A stretch of 33,924 nt of DNA from Muribaculaceae bacterium (GTDB taxonomy: Bacteria; Bacteroidota; Bacteroidia; Bacteroidales; Muribaculaceae). Both the position numbers and the translations under genes were made by a program. Position 1 is the stretch's first letter. The number at the start of each line of letters is the position of its first letter. The stretch spans positions 1 to 33,924 of the forward strand of contig JAFLTN010000017.1 in the NCBI GenBank assembly GCA_022510445.1, given 5' to 3'. The notes beneath the pieces were generated by a model. That model saw nothing but the letters and a program-made list of their open reading frames with translations. It was not told the origin of the DNA and ran no database searches. Shown here piece after piece: positions 1 to 6,669 of this stretch.

Positions 1-52
1 CGGCAAATTTTCTGCTATAATATATGTAATAATATGAAATATCACAAAGGCG

Positions 53-613
53 GTGATTGGATGCTTGATAACGCGGAAAAGAAAGAGCGGTTTATTTTGG
101 CGGGCGTACACACGGGACGCGCGGACAGTAAAAACTCCAATGGGTGTCACCGATTGTATGGAATCTAAGGATAAAATAGTACTGGCAACGATTCTTAGGG
201 CAGGTCTACCGTTTCACAACGGCTTCCTCAATTATTTCGACAGGGCTGAAAATGCTTTCGTTAGTGCTTATCGGAAATATAAGGAGAAAGGAGACTCATT
301 TGATGTGCTTATCGAATATATGGCTTCTCCTGATATCGAAGGGAAGACATTGATTATTGTCGACCCGATGCTGGCAACCGGTAGTTCTATGGAATTGGGC
401 TATCGTGCGCTGTTGAATAATGGTGTCCCTAAGAAAATTCATGTGGCGTCGGTTATCGCCTCCCGTCAAGCCATTGATTATGTGGCCGAAAAATTCCCGG
501 AAGATAAAACCACAATCTGGACAGCAGCCATCGATCCTGCCATCAACCATCATAGTTATATTGTGCCCGGCCTTGGAGATGCCGGGGATCTCGCCTTTGG
601 TGAAAAATTATGA
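53..613 (+). CDS. upp: Uracil phosphoribosyltransferase (5' end incomplete or frameshifted)
   Basis: Salvages uracil by joining it to PRPP to give UMP in the cytosol. The PRPP-binding loop is clear (IIVDPMLATGSS, residues 101-112) and so is the uracil-binding segment YIVPGLGDAGD (169-179). From TPMGV (residue 28 on) the protein follows the family closely. The family is usually about 210-217 residues, so the 27 residues before TPMGV replace some 55-60 expected ones. They are Arg/Lys-rich and do not resemble the usual N-terminus. The given start is a GTG at 53; the same frame has a TGA at 35-37 upstream, while frame 1 is open from base 1 to 168. A frameshift, sequencing error or degraded 5' end near the window edge is therefore likely. 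The stop overlaps the recF start (ATGA), suggesting co-transcription. Function certain; start not. Confidence 0.88.
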   Translation: MIGCLITRKRKSGLFWRAYTRDARTVKTPMGVTDCMESKDKIVLATILRAGLPFHNGFLNYFDRAENAFVSAYRKYKEKGDSFDVLIEYMASPDIEGKTLIIVDPMLATGSSMELGYRALLNNGVPKKIHVASVIASRQAIDYVAEKFPEDKTTIWTAAIDPAINHHSYIVPGLGDAGDLAFGEKL

Positions 614-1716
614 TTCTTAAAAAGATAGATATACTTAACTACAAGAATATAGCGTCTGCCGCTCTTGAGTTTTCCGAAGGAGTGAACTGCCTTTTGGGTA
701 TGAACGGAATGGGGAAAAGCAATCTCCTGGATGCTATCCATCTTTTGAGTATGGCAAGGCCCATGAATTCAATGCCAGACAATGCTCTCCTTAAACATGG
801 GGAGGAGATGCTGCTTGTTAAAGGTGTCTATCTCACTGATGCCGGAGGAGAAGATATTATTTCTTGCGGAATTGCAAGAGGTAAGAGAAAAAGCCTCAAA
901 AGAAATGGCAAAGAATATCAGAAGCTTTCCGAGCATATAGGCCGTTACCCGGTGGTGATATCAACCCCTGAAGATTCCCGCATTGTCAGTGGCGGTGGGG
1001 AGGAGAGAAGAAAACTGATGGATATGGTGATTTCCCAGGCTTATCCGTCGTATCTTTCCGCTCTTATCCGTTATAACCGTTCTCTTGAAAGTCGTAATAA
1101 GATGTTAAGGGCCGGTGTGAAGGATTCTCTTCTTTATGAATCTATCGAAGCCTCCATGAGCGAATCAGCGGCCATCATTCACTCCACAAGAAATGGATGG
1201 ACCCGGGCAATGGCACCTTTAGTGGAGGAGACTTATGCCCGGATTGCCGGAAACAGGGAGAAAACTGAAATAAATTACCGTAGTCAGTTGACAGGCACTG
1301 ATCTGAAGACACTTCTTGACGACCGTCGTTCCAAGGACCATATCCTGGGGTTTACTTCAGCCGGAGTCCATCGGGATGATATAGAGGCTCTTCTGGATGG
1401 TTATTCCCTTAAGTCGCTCGGCAGCCAGGGTCAGTTAAAGACTTTTGCCGTGGCTCTCCGGCTTGCTATTTTCGCTTATCTGAAAAAAGAAAAAGGAGTG
1501 ACCCCCCTTCTGTTGCTTGATGATATTTTCGATAAGCTTGACGCTGACCGGGTCAGAAATATCATGAATGAGGTCTCTTCCTCTGATAATTTCGGACAGA
1601 TTTTCATTACTGATACCAACCGGAAGCATCTTGATGATATTCTCTCGGAAATCAAAGGCTCAAGAAGTCTTATCAATGTGGAAAACGGAGGCTTCAATCC
1701 GATTATCTTAAATTGA
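610..1716 (+). CDS. recF: DNA replication and repair protein RecF
   Basis: SMC-like ABC ATPase that helps load RecA at single-stranded gaps through the RecFOR pathway. The Walker A motif is GMNGMGKSN (30-38), the ABC signature lies in SLGSQGQLK (269-277) and Walker B is LLLLDDIFDKLD (300-311). The 368-residue length is normal for RecF. The start codon overlaps the upp stop by four bases, and the next gene begins one base after this stop, so it sits inside a compact operon. Its partner downstream is a DUF721 gene, a frequent recF neighbour in Bacteroidetes. No defect is visible. Confidence 0.96.
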   Translation: MILKKIDILNYKNIASAALEFSEGVNCLLGMNGMGKSNLLDAIHLLSMARPMNSMPDNALLKHGEEMLLVKGVYLTDAGGEDIISCGIARGKRKSLKRNGKEYQKLSEHIGRYPVVISTPEDSRIVSGGGEERRKLMDMVISQAYPSYLSALIRYNRSLESRNKMLRAGVKDSLLYESIEASMSESAAIIHSTRNGWTRAMAPLVEETYARIAGNREKTEINYRSQLTGTDLKTLLDDRRSKDHILGFTSAGVHRDDIEALLDGYSLKSLGSQGQLKTFAVALRLAIFAYLKKEKGVTPLLLLDDIFDKLDADRVRNIMNEVSSSDNFGQIFITDTNRKHLDDILSEIKGSRSLINVENGGFNPIILN

Positions 1717-1717
1717 T

Positions 1718-2011
1718 ATGGAAAGAAAGATTCCGCAAAGTGTTGGCGATGTTCTCCGAAACCTGCTTGATGAAACCTCTCTTCAGGGCAGGATGGATGA
1801 ACTTAAGGCCGCCGATCTGTGGCCTTCTGTGGTCGGGTCTCAAATTGCTTCACAATGCCGGAAACCTGTTGTGAGGAACGGAATAATGTCAATCGGCATA
1901 CCAAATGCAAGTCTAAGAAATGAATTGCATTTCAATCGATCCAGAATGATAGCCATCATTAATGATATGTTAGGGAAAAAAATAATTCAGGAAATAAAAT
2001 TCGTATCATGA
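1718..2011 (+). CDS. DUF721 (DciA-like) protein
   Basis: A 97-residue DUF721 protein. The fold is recognisable from the segment ADLWPSVVG followed by a basic, surface-like strand region and a C-terminal helix with NELHFNRSRMIAIIN. DUF721 proteins are related to DciA, the ancestral loader of the replicative helicase DnaB, so a nucleic-acid or helicase-loading role is plausible; this is inference from family membership. It begins one base after recF and its stop overlaps the start of the thioesterase (ATGA), so the three are almost certainly translated from one message. No catalytic motif is seen or expected. Confidence 0.8.
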   Translation: MERKIPQSVGDVLRNLLDETSLQGRMDELKAADLWPSVVGSQIASQCRKPVVRNGIMSIGIPNASLRNELHFNRSRMIAIINDMLGKKIIQEIKFVS

Positions 2012-2463
2012 ACCCAAACGAATTACCACCTCTCTCTCTCTTTCATCACAGGATCCCTCTGCAGATCCGTTTTAGCGACGTTGATGTCTTAGGGCACGTC
2101 AACAATACCGTCTATATGGCTTTTTACGATACCGGGAAAGCCGCCTATATGACAGCAGTTTTAGGTCGTAAGATCAGCTGGAAAGAAGTTGACACCGTCA
2201 TTGCCAATATTAACTGCGCTTTTGTAGCTCCCATTTTCTTCGGTGAGAATATTGAAGTGCTCACTGCATGCACCGGCATTCACGACAAAAGTTTCCATCT
2301 CCTACAGATGATTGTCGAGAAGGATTCGGGGCAGGTTAAGTCGGTATGCGAAACTGTGATGGTATGTTTCGATGTCAAGACCCAGACCTCTTGCCATGTA
2401 AGCGATGAATGGAAAGAAAAACTTCAGGCTTTCGAAAGCCACAACCTCATAATTGTTAAATAG
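2008..2463 (+). CDS. Acyl-CoA thioesterase, 4HBT hotdog family
   Basis: A 151-residue hotdog-fold thioesterase of the YbgC/FadM type, expected to hydrolyse acyl-CoA thioesters in the cytosol. The diagnostic motif is IRFSDVDVLGHVNNTVYMAFYD near residues 20-41, which carries the catalytic Asp and the HVNN turn. Length is typical. It overlaps the DUF721 gene by four bases and lies 14 bp before the next gene. The acyl chain preferred cannot be read from the sequence. It is not obviously linked in function to its replication and riboflavin neighbours; the arrangement looks like a housekeeping operon. Confidence 0.88.
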   Translation: MNPNELPPLSLFHHRIPLQIRFSDVDVLGHVNNTVYMAFYDTGKAAYMTAVLGRKISWKEVDTVIANINCAFVAPIFFGENIEVLTACTGIHDKSFHLLQMIVEKDSGQVKSVCETVMVCFDVKTQTSCHVSDEWKEKLQAFESHNLIIVK

Positions 2464-2477
2464 AAAACTTATTCGAG

Positions 2478-3365
2478 ATGACACAGGTAGAAATTCTTAT
2501 CGACCTCAACAATTCAAAACTTAATGAAAGGGATCGCGAGATTCTCCGGCAGGCTCTTGAAGCCAGAAAGGAAGCGGATATATTTATCCGAGAAGACAAA
2601 TATGTTGAAGCAATGGAGCGTACCGTTGTGGCTCTTCGTAAACTGAAGGAATTTAAGGAATATGGTAATCCGGAATTCAAGACGCTTTTTATTGCTCTTC
2701 TTTTCGATCTGGCGGAAATCCATTTCTGTCTTAAGAATTATAAACAGAGTGAAAAGGAGGTCGACGTGCTCTTTAAAGTCCTTGATAATTTAGTTAAGGT
2801 GGATGAAGACAGATATGCAAGCTATCATATTCTCGCAATGGAACTTTCCACAAGAATCCTGAGGTCGCGTAAGAAGGCCCTCGATCTCCTTGTAAAGCAA
2901 CAGATCACCAACGGTAGCCTTTTTGAAAAAGTTAATTCCGGTGTGGTGGCCGCTACAGATAAGCTCGTCGACTCTCTCTCCACCACCGCCCAGCTATTGG
3001 CGGCAACCGGGGATATTAATGAGTCATTGAAGTTTTATGCCGAAGCCATCAAGTATTCTAAAAAACGCACCGGAAGGGTAACTCTGAAAGAAGTCAAGAT
3101 GACTGTCGAAATGGCTGAGGTGATGATGCGACTGAAATCTTTACGACCCCGTGCCAAACGACTCCTTGATGCAATTCTTCCTCATGCTGTGGCATTGAAG
3201 GCCGACAACCTGCATCAGGATATCATTGCTCTTCTTGACGTTATTGATTCTAATAATGAGTCTGATTCCACCTGGAGAGTTTTTCTGCATAAGATCACGT
3301 CAGCAGCAAAATCAAAACTTAAGAAAAAACAGAATACGCAAAATGTCGACACTGTTGAACACTAA
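2478..3365 (+). CDS. TPR-like cytoplasmic protein of unknown function
   Basis: A 295-residue, almost wholly helical protein with charged amphipathic helices of the tetratricopeptide kind, for example the helix pair around ALLFDLAEIHFCLKNYKQSEKE (about 74-95) and AATGDINESLKFYAEAIKYS (about 174-193). No signal peptide, membrane segment or catalytic motif is present, so a scaffolding or partner-binding role in the cytosol is likely. It lies between the thioesterase and ribH, and its last 23 bases overlap the predicted ribH start, which suggests translational coupling. No function can be assigned. Confidence 0.7.
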   Translation: MTQVEILIDLNNSKLNERDREILRQALEARKEADIFIREDKYVEAMERTVVALRKLKEFKEYGNPEFKTLFIALLFDLAEIHFCLKNYKQSEKEVDVLFKVLDNLVKVDEDRYASYHILAMELSTRILRSRKKALDLLVKQQITNGSLFEKVNSGVVAATDKLVDSLSTTAQLLAATGDINESLKFYAEAIKYSKKRTGRVTLKEVKMTVEMAEVMMRLKSLRPRAKRLLDAILPHAVALKADNLHQDIIALLDVIDSNNESDSTWRVFLHKITSAAKSKLKKKQNTQNVDTVEH

Positions 3366-3837
3366 TGGTGAGAAACTTGAAATTTCTCCTTTGAATGAAA
3401 ATATAAAGGGTAAGTTTTATATCGTAACGGCTGAATGGAACCCCGGGATCACCCATTCCTTACGTGACGGTGCCCTTTCAATATTAAAAACTGCCGGTGT
3501 GAAGGACTCTAATATAATCAGTCTCTCTGTGCCGGGTACTGTAGAACTGGTTAATGTTGCGGCAAAGGCAGTAAATCAGGAAGATACCGTAGCAGTCATC
3601 GTCATAGGGTGTGTTATCAGAGGTGATACACCCCATTTTGATTATGTATGCATGATAGCGGCCGATGGAATAGCTTCATTGAATGCAAAAGGAAAGGCTC
3701 CGGTTATCTTTGGTGTGCTGACAGTTGACAACGAACAGCAGGCAATTGACCGTGCCGGTGGAAGCCTTGGTAACAAAGGAGAGGAAGCAGCGGCTGCAGC
3801 CATCTCCCTCGCCAATCTATCCTCCCTTTTCTCCTGA
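3343..3837 (+). CDS. ribH: 6,7-dimethyl-8-ribityllumazine synthase
   Basis: Catalyses the penultimate step of riboflavin synthesis, joining the ribityl-aminouracil to 3,4-dihydroxy-2-butanone 4-phosphate. Family landmarks are the AEWNPGIT strand end, SVPGTVELV, GCVIRGDTPHFDYV with its active-site His, and GVLTVDNEQQAIDRAGG. The frame is open from 3226, but the 39 extra residues are hydrophobic or basic and lie inside the upstream gene. I chose the ATG at 3343, which gives 164 residues, close to the family norm. The enzyme usually forms 60-mer or decamer shells. It is the last gene of the operon and is followed by a terminator about 30 bp downstream. Confidence 0.95.
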   Translation: MSTLLNTNGEKLEISPLNENIKGKFYIVTAEWNPGITHSLRDGALSILKTAGVKDSNIISLSVPGTVELVNVAAKAVNQEDTVAVIVIGCVIRGDTPHFDYVCMIAADGIASLNAKGKAPVIFGVLTVDNEQQAIDRAGGSLGNKGEEAAAAAISLANLSSLFS

Positions 3838-3867
3838 CTTCAAAACTTTCTGACCTTATAACTTTTT

Positions 3868-3892
3868 AACCCCTCCTTCCCGAGGGGTTTTT
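3868..3892 (+). terminator. Rho-independent terminator after ribH
   Basis: The arms AACCCCT (3868-3874) and AGGGGTT (3883-3889) pair across an 8-base loop and run into a T tract. It closes the upp-recF-ribH operon. Confidence 0.8.
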
Positions 3893-4227
3893 CTAAGAAC
3901 AAACTACACCTGACGAAACTTAATATCGTCTGAGGTAGATGACATTCTTCCCTCCAATAATGCCATACTACATGGAGGGGATTAACATTTTTTATAGGAT
4001 TGTGTCTAATATTCACATGCATTGTGACGTTACTTCTCTGACGCGGGAAACTATGCTTTATGCAATTCTTGTCCCGGAAGTTTACGCCACAGTAAGCCAA
4101 AATGAATCCTAATCTTTTTAGTCTGTGGTAAATACTTTAAATTGAAGCGATTAATTTCTCATACGAACATAGCTTTCTAACATAATTGTCTAAATTTTGG
4201 GTTATATACATTAAGTAATTTCGTAAT
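3893..4227. other. Non-coding intergenic stretch with inverted repeats
   Basis: No credible gene is seen in these 335 bases; the reading frames present lack any family resemblance. Two inverted repeats stand out. CCCTCC (3950-3955) pairs with GGAGGG (3974-3979) and is followed by a T-rich run. TTTAC-gc-CACAG (4081-4092) pairs with CTGTGGTAAA (4123-4132) across a 30-base loop. Either could be a terminator relic, part of an RNA or a regulatory site. Confidence 0.4.
4196..4223 (+). promoter_or_regulatory. Possible promoter of the candidate ncRNA
   Basis: TTTG at 4196-4199 and TAATTTCG at 4216-4223 resemble the Bacteroidetes promoter (TTTG / TAnnTTTG), with one mismatch in the -7 box and a 16-bp spacer that is shorter than usual. 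Transcription would start near 4230, just ahead of the structured segment. Confidence 0.35.
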
Positions 4228-4340
4228 CCGGTTTGGGGTTATGTCCCGTCTTATCGTATCAGGTCGTAAAGCCTGGCAGATAGATGACGGAATCTCAGCC
4301 GGAGGGAAAACCGTTCCCCGTGAGGTGAGCGGTTTTTTTG
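4228..4340 (+). ncRNA. Candidate small structured RNA (family not recognised)
   Basis: A stretch of about 110 bases folds on paper into a long rod: CCGTC (4246-4250) pairs with GACGG (4286-4290), TATC (4252-4255) with GATA (4279-4282) and CAGG (4260-4263) with CCTG (4272-4275) around the loop TCGTAAAG. A second hairpin, GGGAA (4304-4308) with TTCCC (4314-4318), shares bases with a terminator hairpin (4307-4336), so the two cannot form together. relA has its own promoter at the terminator, which favours an independent small RNA over a relA leader. The rod loosely recalls bacterial SRP RNA, but the conserved GGAA-loop core is absent. I recognise no Rfam family. Confidence 0.45.
4307..4340 (+). 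terminator. Rho-independent terminator before relA
   Basis: AAAACCG (4307-4313) pairs with CGGTTTT (4330-4336), followed by further Ts to 4339. The end of the T tract supplies the TTTG -33 box of the relA promoter. Confidence 0.7.
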
Positions 4341-4368
4341 CTTTTTACCCCTTTATTTTTTAATTTTG
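4337..4368 (+). promoter_or_regulatory. relA promoter, Bacteroidetes type
   Basis: TTTG at 4337-4340, a 20-bp spacer and TAATTTTG at 4361-4368 match the Bacteroidetes consensus fully. The predicted start near 4375 leaves a leader of about 25 bases before the relA ATG. Confidence 0.7.
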
Positions 4369-4398
4369 TAACTGCCCAAAAAGGCAAAATAAAAAATA

Positions 4399-6642
4399 AT
4401 GACACCGGATTATCCCATATACGGCCTGCCTACAAAAGAAAACGAAGAAGACCAGATGATTGACAGGGCTTTCCGTGAGCTCCTGCAGTCTTATCTGGGT
4501 TCAAATCATCGTAAAAAGGTGGAGGTGATCGAACGTGCTTTCAAATTTGCAAAGGAAGCCCATAAAGGGAGTCGCAGAAGAAGCGGAGAACCTTATATCA
4601 TGCATCCGCTCGCAGTGGCCAAAATTGTGGTGGAAGAATTAGGACTCGGGTCGACTTCCATATGTGCCGCCTTATTGCATGATGTAGTGGAAGATACCGA
4701 CTATACTATCGACGACATCGAAAGGATATTCGGTAAAAGAATAGCCGGAATTGTGGAAGGTGTAACTAAAATTTCCGGTGGAATATTCGGAGACAAGGCT
4801 TCTCTGCAGGCTGAGAATTTCCGGAAACTCCTGTTATCAATGTCAACTGATATCAGGGTTATACTTGTTAAAATGGCCGATCGTCTCCATAATATGCGGA
4901 CCCTCGGCTCCATGAGACCAGAAAAACAGTTCAAGATTGCCGGTGAAACTCTTTATATCTATGCCCCGCTGGCACATCGTCTCGGACTTAGCAAGATTAA
5001 ACGCGAACTGGAAGACCTGGCATTTAAATATGAGCACCCTCAAAAATATGAGGAGATAATAGAGAAGCTGAACGAAACTGAGGAACATCGCGAGCAGATA
5101 GTAGAAGAATTTGTGAAGCCGGTGAGAAAGATGCTCGATGAGGCCGGTTTCACATATGAGATTAAGGCAAGGGTAAAAAGCGCTTATTCCATTTTCAAGA
5201 AAATGGAGACCAAGCAGGTGCCTTTTGAGGAAATTTATGACGTATATGCCGTCAGGGTTATTTTCGAAAATGAAGACGATGCTCTTGAGAAGATCAAATG
5301 CTGGCAGATATATACTTTCTTTACGGAGGGTCACCGTATCCATCCCGACAGACTACGCGACTGGATCAGCATTCCCAAAGCTAATGGTTACCGGGCTTTG
5401 CATCTTACGGCAATGGGGCCGGAAGGGAAGTGGATCGAGGTGCAGATCCGTTCAAGAAAGATGGATGAGATCGCCGAATTGGGATATGCCGCCCATTGGA
5501 AATACAAGACAGGAGAGCATGGTGATGAAACCGAGCTTGACACCTGGATGAATACCATCAAGGACATATTGGCCCATCCTGAGCCCAATGCTCTTGACTT
5601 TCTGGATACAATTAAACTGAATCTTTTTTCATCAGAGATTTATGTCTTTACTCCAAAGGGAGATCTGCTTACTTTGCCTGCCGGAGCCACGGTGCTTGAT
5701 ATGGCTTTTGCCATACATAGCCAGCTCGGAATGCATTGTATGGCAGGTAAGATCAACCACCGACTGGTGCCTCTTGCCCATAAACTTGAAAGTGGCGACC
5801 AGGTGGAGATTATCACTTCTGACACTCAGAAACCAAAACCGGAATGGATTGACTTCTGCTATACGGCGAAGGCAAAACACCGACTGAGAACGGTCCTGAA
5901 AAAAGACAGACGACTGCTTATTAAAAGAGGAGAGGAGATCTTCAACGAGATGCTACGCAAGGAGGAGATAAAACCAGGAAAAGAATTTATCTCAAGAATC
6001 CTTGCGGCCCATCATCTCCAGAGGATAGAGGAGCTCTTTGAGATGCTCGCCTCAGATGAGATAAATATTTCTGTAAAGGAACTTCAGTCTTTGACCTCAA
6101 GCCGAAGGTCACTGATGAAAAAATTACTGAGAAATCCTTTCTCTTCAAAAAAGAAGGATCAGGATTCCCTGAAACCGAAGGAACCTATTGACAGGAAACA
6201 AGTGTTTGTGCTCTATCCGGATGCTTCGGAACCTAACTACAGGATTGATTTCTGTTGCAATCCTTTACCAGGTGATGATGTGCTCGGGTTTGTGGATGAA
6301 AATGAAGAGGTGGTGGTTCATAAAGTGGATTGCCCCGAGGCCATGAAGCTTAAGAGTGCATTTGGCTCTAGTCTGGTTCTCACAAAATGGGGTAGCAACG
6401 CCGAGAAATTCCTTGCCTCAATCACAGTAGACGGAATCGACCGTCAGGGTATCCTTGAAGAGATAACCGATCTTTTGTCGCGGAAACTCTCAATAAATAT
6501 CCGAAGTCTGAATATCAGTACGAAAAACGAGGTGTTTCACTGTGAGATGACCATTCAGGTAGACACAGCAGACCGAGTTGAACTAATCTGCGATAGTCTT
6601 CTTCATATCAAAGGTGTAAAATTTGCAAAGAGGAGTTCTTAG
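4399..6642 (+). CDS. relA: Bifunctional (p)ppGpp synthetase/hydrolase (Rel/SpoT family)
   Basis: Makes and degrades the stringent-response alarmones pppGpp and ppGpp. Domains in order: HD hydrolase (about 45-200), with H69, H94-D95, E98-D99 and the ADRLHNMRT segment (160-168), all residues expected of an active hydrolase; synthetase (about 250-370), with YSIFKKM, D281, IPKANGYRALH (325-335) and EVQIR (347-351); TGS (about 412-475); a helical region; a zinc-finger-like segment with CC at 619-620 and HKVDC (641-645); and a C-terminal ACT domain (about 670-745). The 747-residue length is normal. Both catalytic halves look intact. It has its own promoter and is followed after 27 bp by the pgpH-like gene, so they are probably co-transcribed. 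It could equally be named spoT or rel. Confidence 0.95.
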   Translation: MTPDYPIYGLPTKENEEDQMIDRAFRELLQSYLGSNHRKKVEVIERAFKFAKEAHKGSRRRSGEPYIMHPLAVAKIVVEELGLGSTSICAALLHDVVEDTDYTIDDIERIFGKRIAGIVEGVTKISGGIFGDKASLQAENFRKLLLSMSTDIRVILVKMADRLHNMRTLGSMRPEKQFKIAGETLYIYAPLAHRLGLSKIKRELEDLAFKYEHPQKYEEIIEKLNETEEHREQIVEEFVKPVRKMLDEAGFTYEIKARVKSAYSIFKKMETKQVPFEEIYDVYAVRVIFENEDDALEKIKCWQIYTFFTEGHRIHPDRLRDWISIPKANGYRALHLTAMGPEGKWIEVQIRSRKMDEIAELGYAAHWKYKTGEHGDETELDTWMNTIKDILAHPEPNALDFLDTIKLNLFSSEIYVFTPKGDLLTLPAGATVLDMAFAIHSQLGMHCMAGKINHRLVPLAHKLESGDQVEIITSDTQKPKPEWIDFCYTAKAKHRLRTVLKKDRRLLIKRGEEIFNEMLRKEEIKPGKEFISRILAAHHLQRIEELFEMLASDEINISVKELQSLTSSRRSLMKKLLRNPFSSKKKDQDSLKPKEPIDRKQVFVLYPDASEPNYRIDFCCNPLPGDDVLGFVDENEEVVVHKVDCPEAMKLKSAFGSSLVLTKWGSNAEKFLASITVDGIDRQGILEEITDLLSRKLSINIRSLNISTKNEVFHCEMTIQVDTADRVELICDSLLHIKGVKFAKRSS

Positions 6643-6669
6643 AACTGATACTTTTATTGACAGTTATTT

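Noticed and set aside
3226..3342. N-terminal extension of RibH from 3226
   Set aside because: It lies inside the TPR-like gene, is unlike any lumazine synthase N-terminus, and the ATG at 3343 gives the usual length.
3840..4100. 86-residue minus-strand frame in the ribH-relA gap
   Set aside because: It has no family resemblance and runs through the ribH terminator hairpin.
4246..4290. SRP (4.5S) RNA in the relA upstream region
   Set aside because: The rod shape, the TCAGG start and GCAG are suggestive, but the loop is GTAA in a different pairing register and the conserved GGAA-GGA-AGCAGC core is missing.
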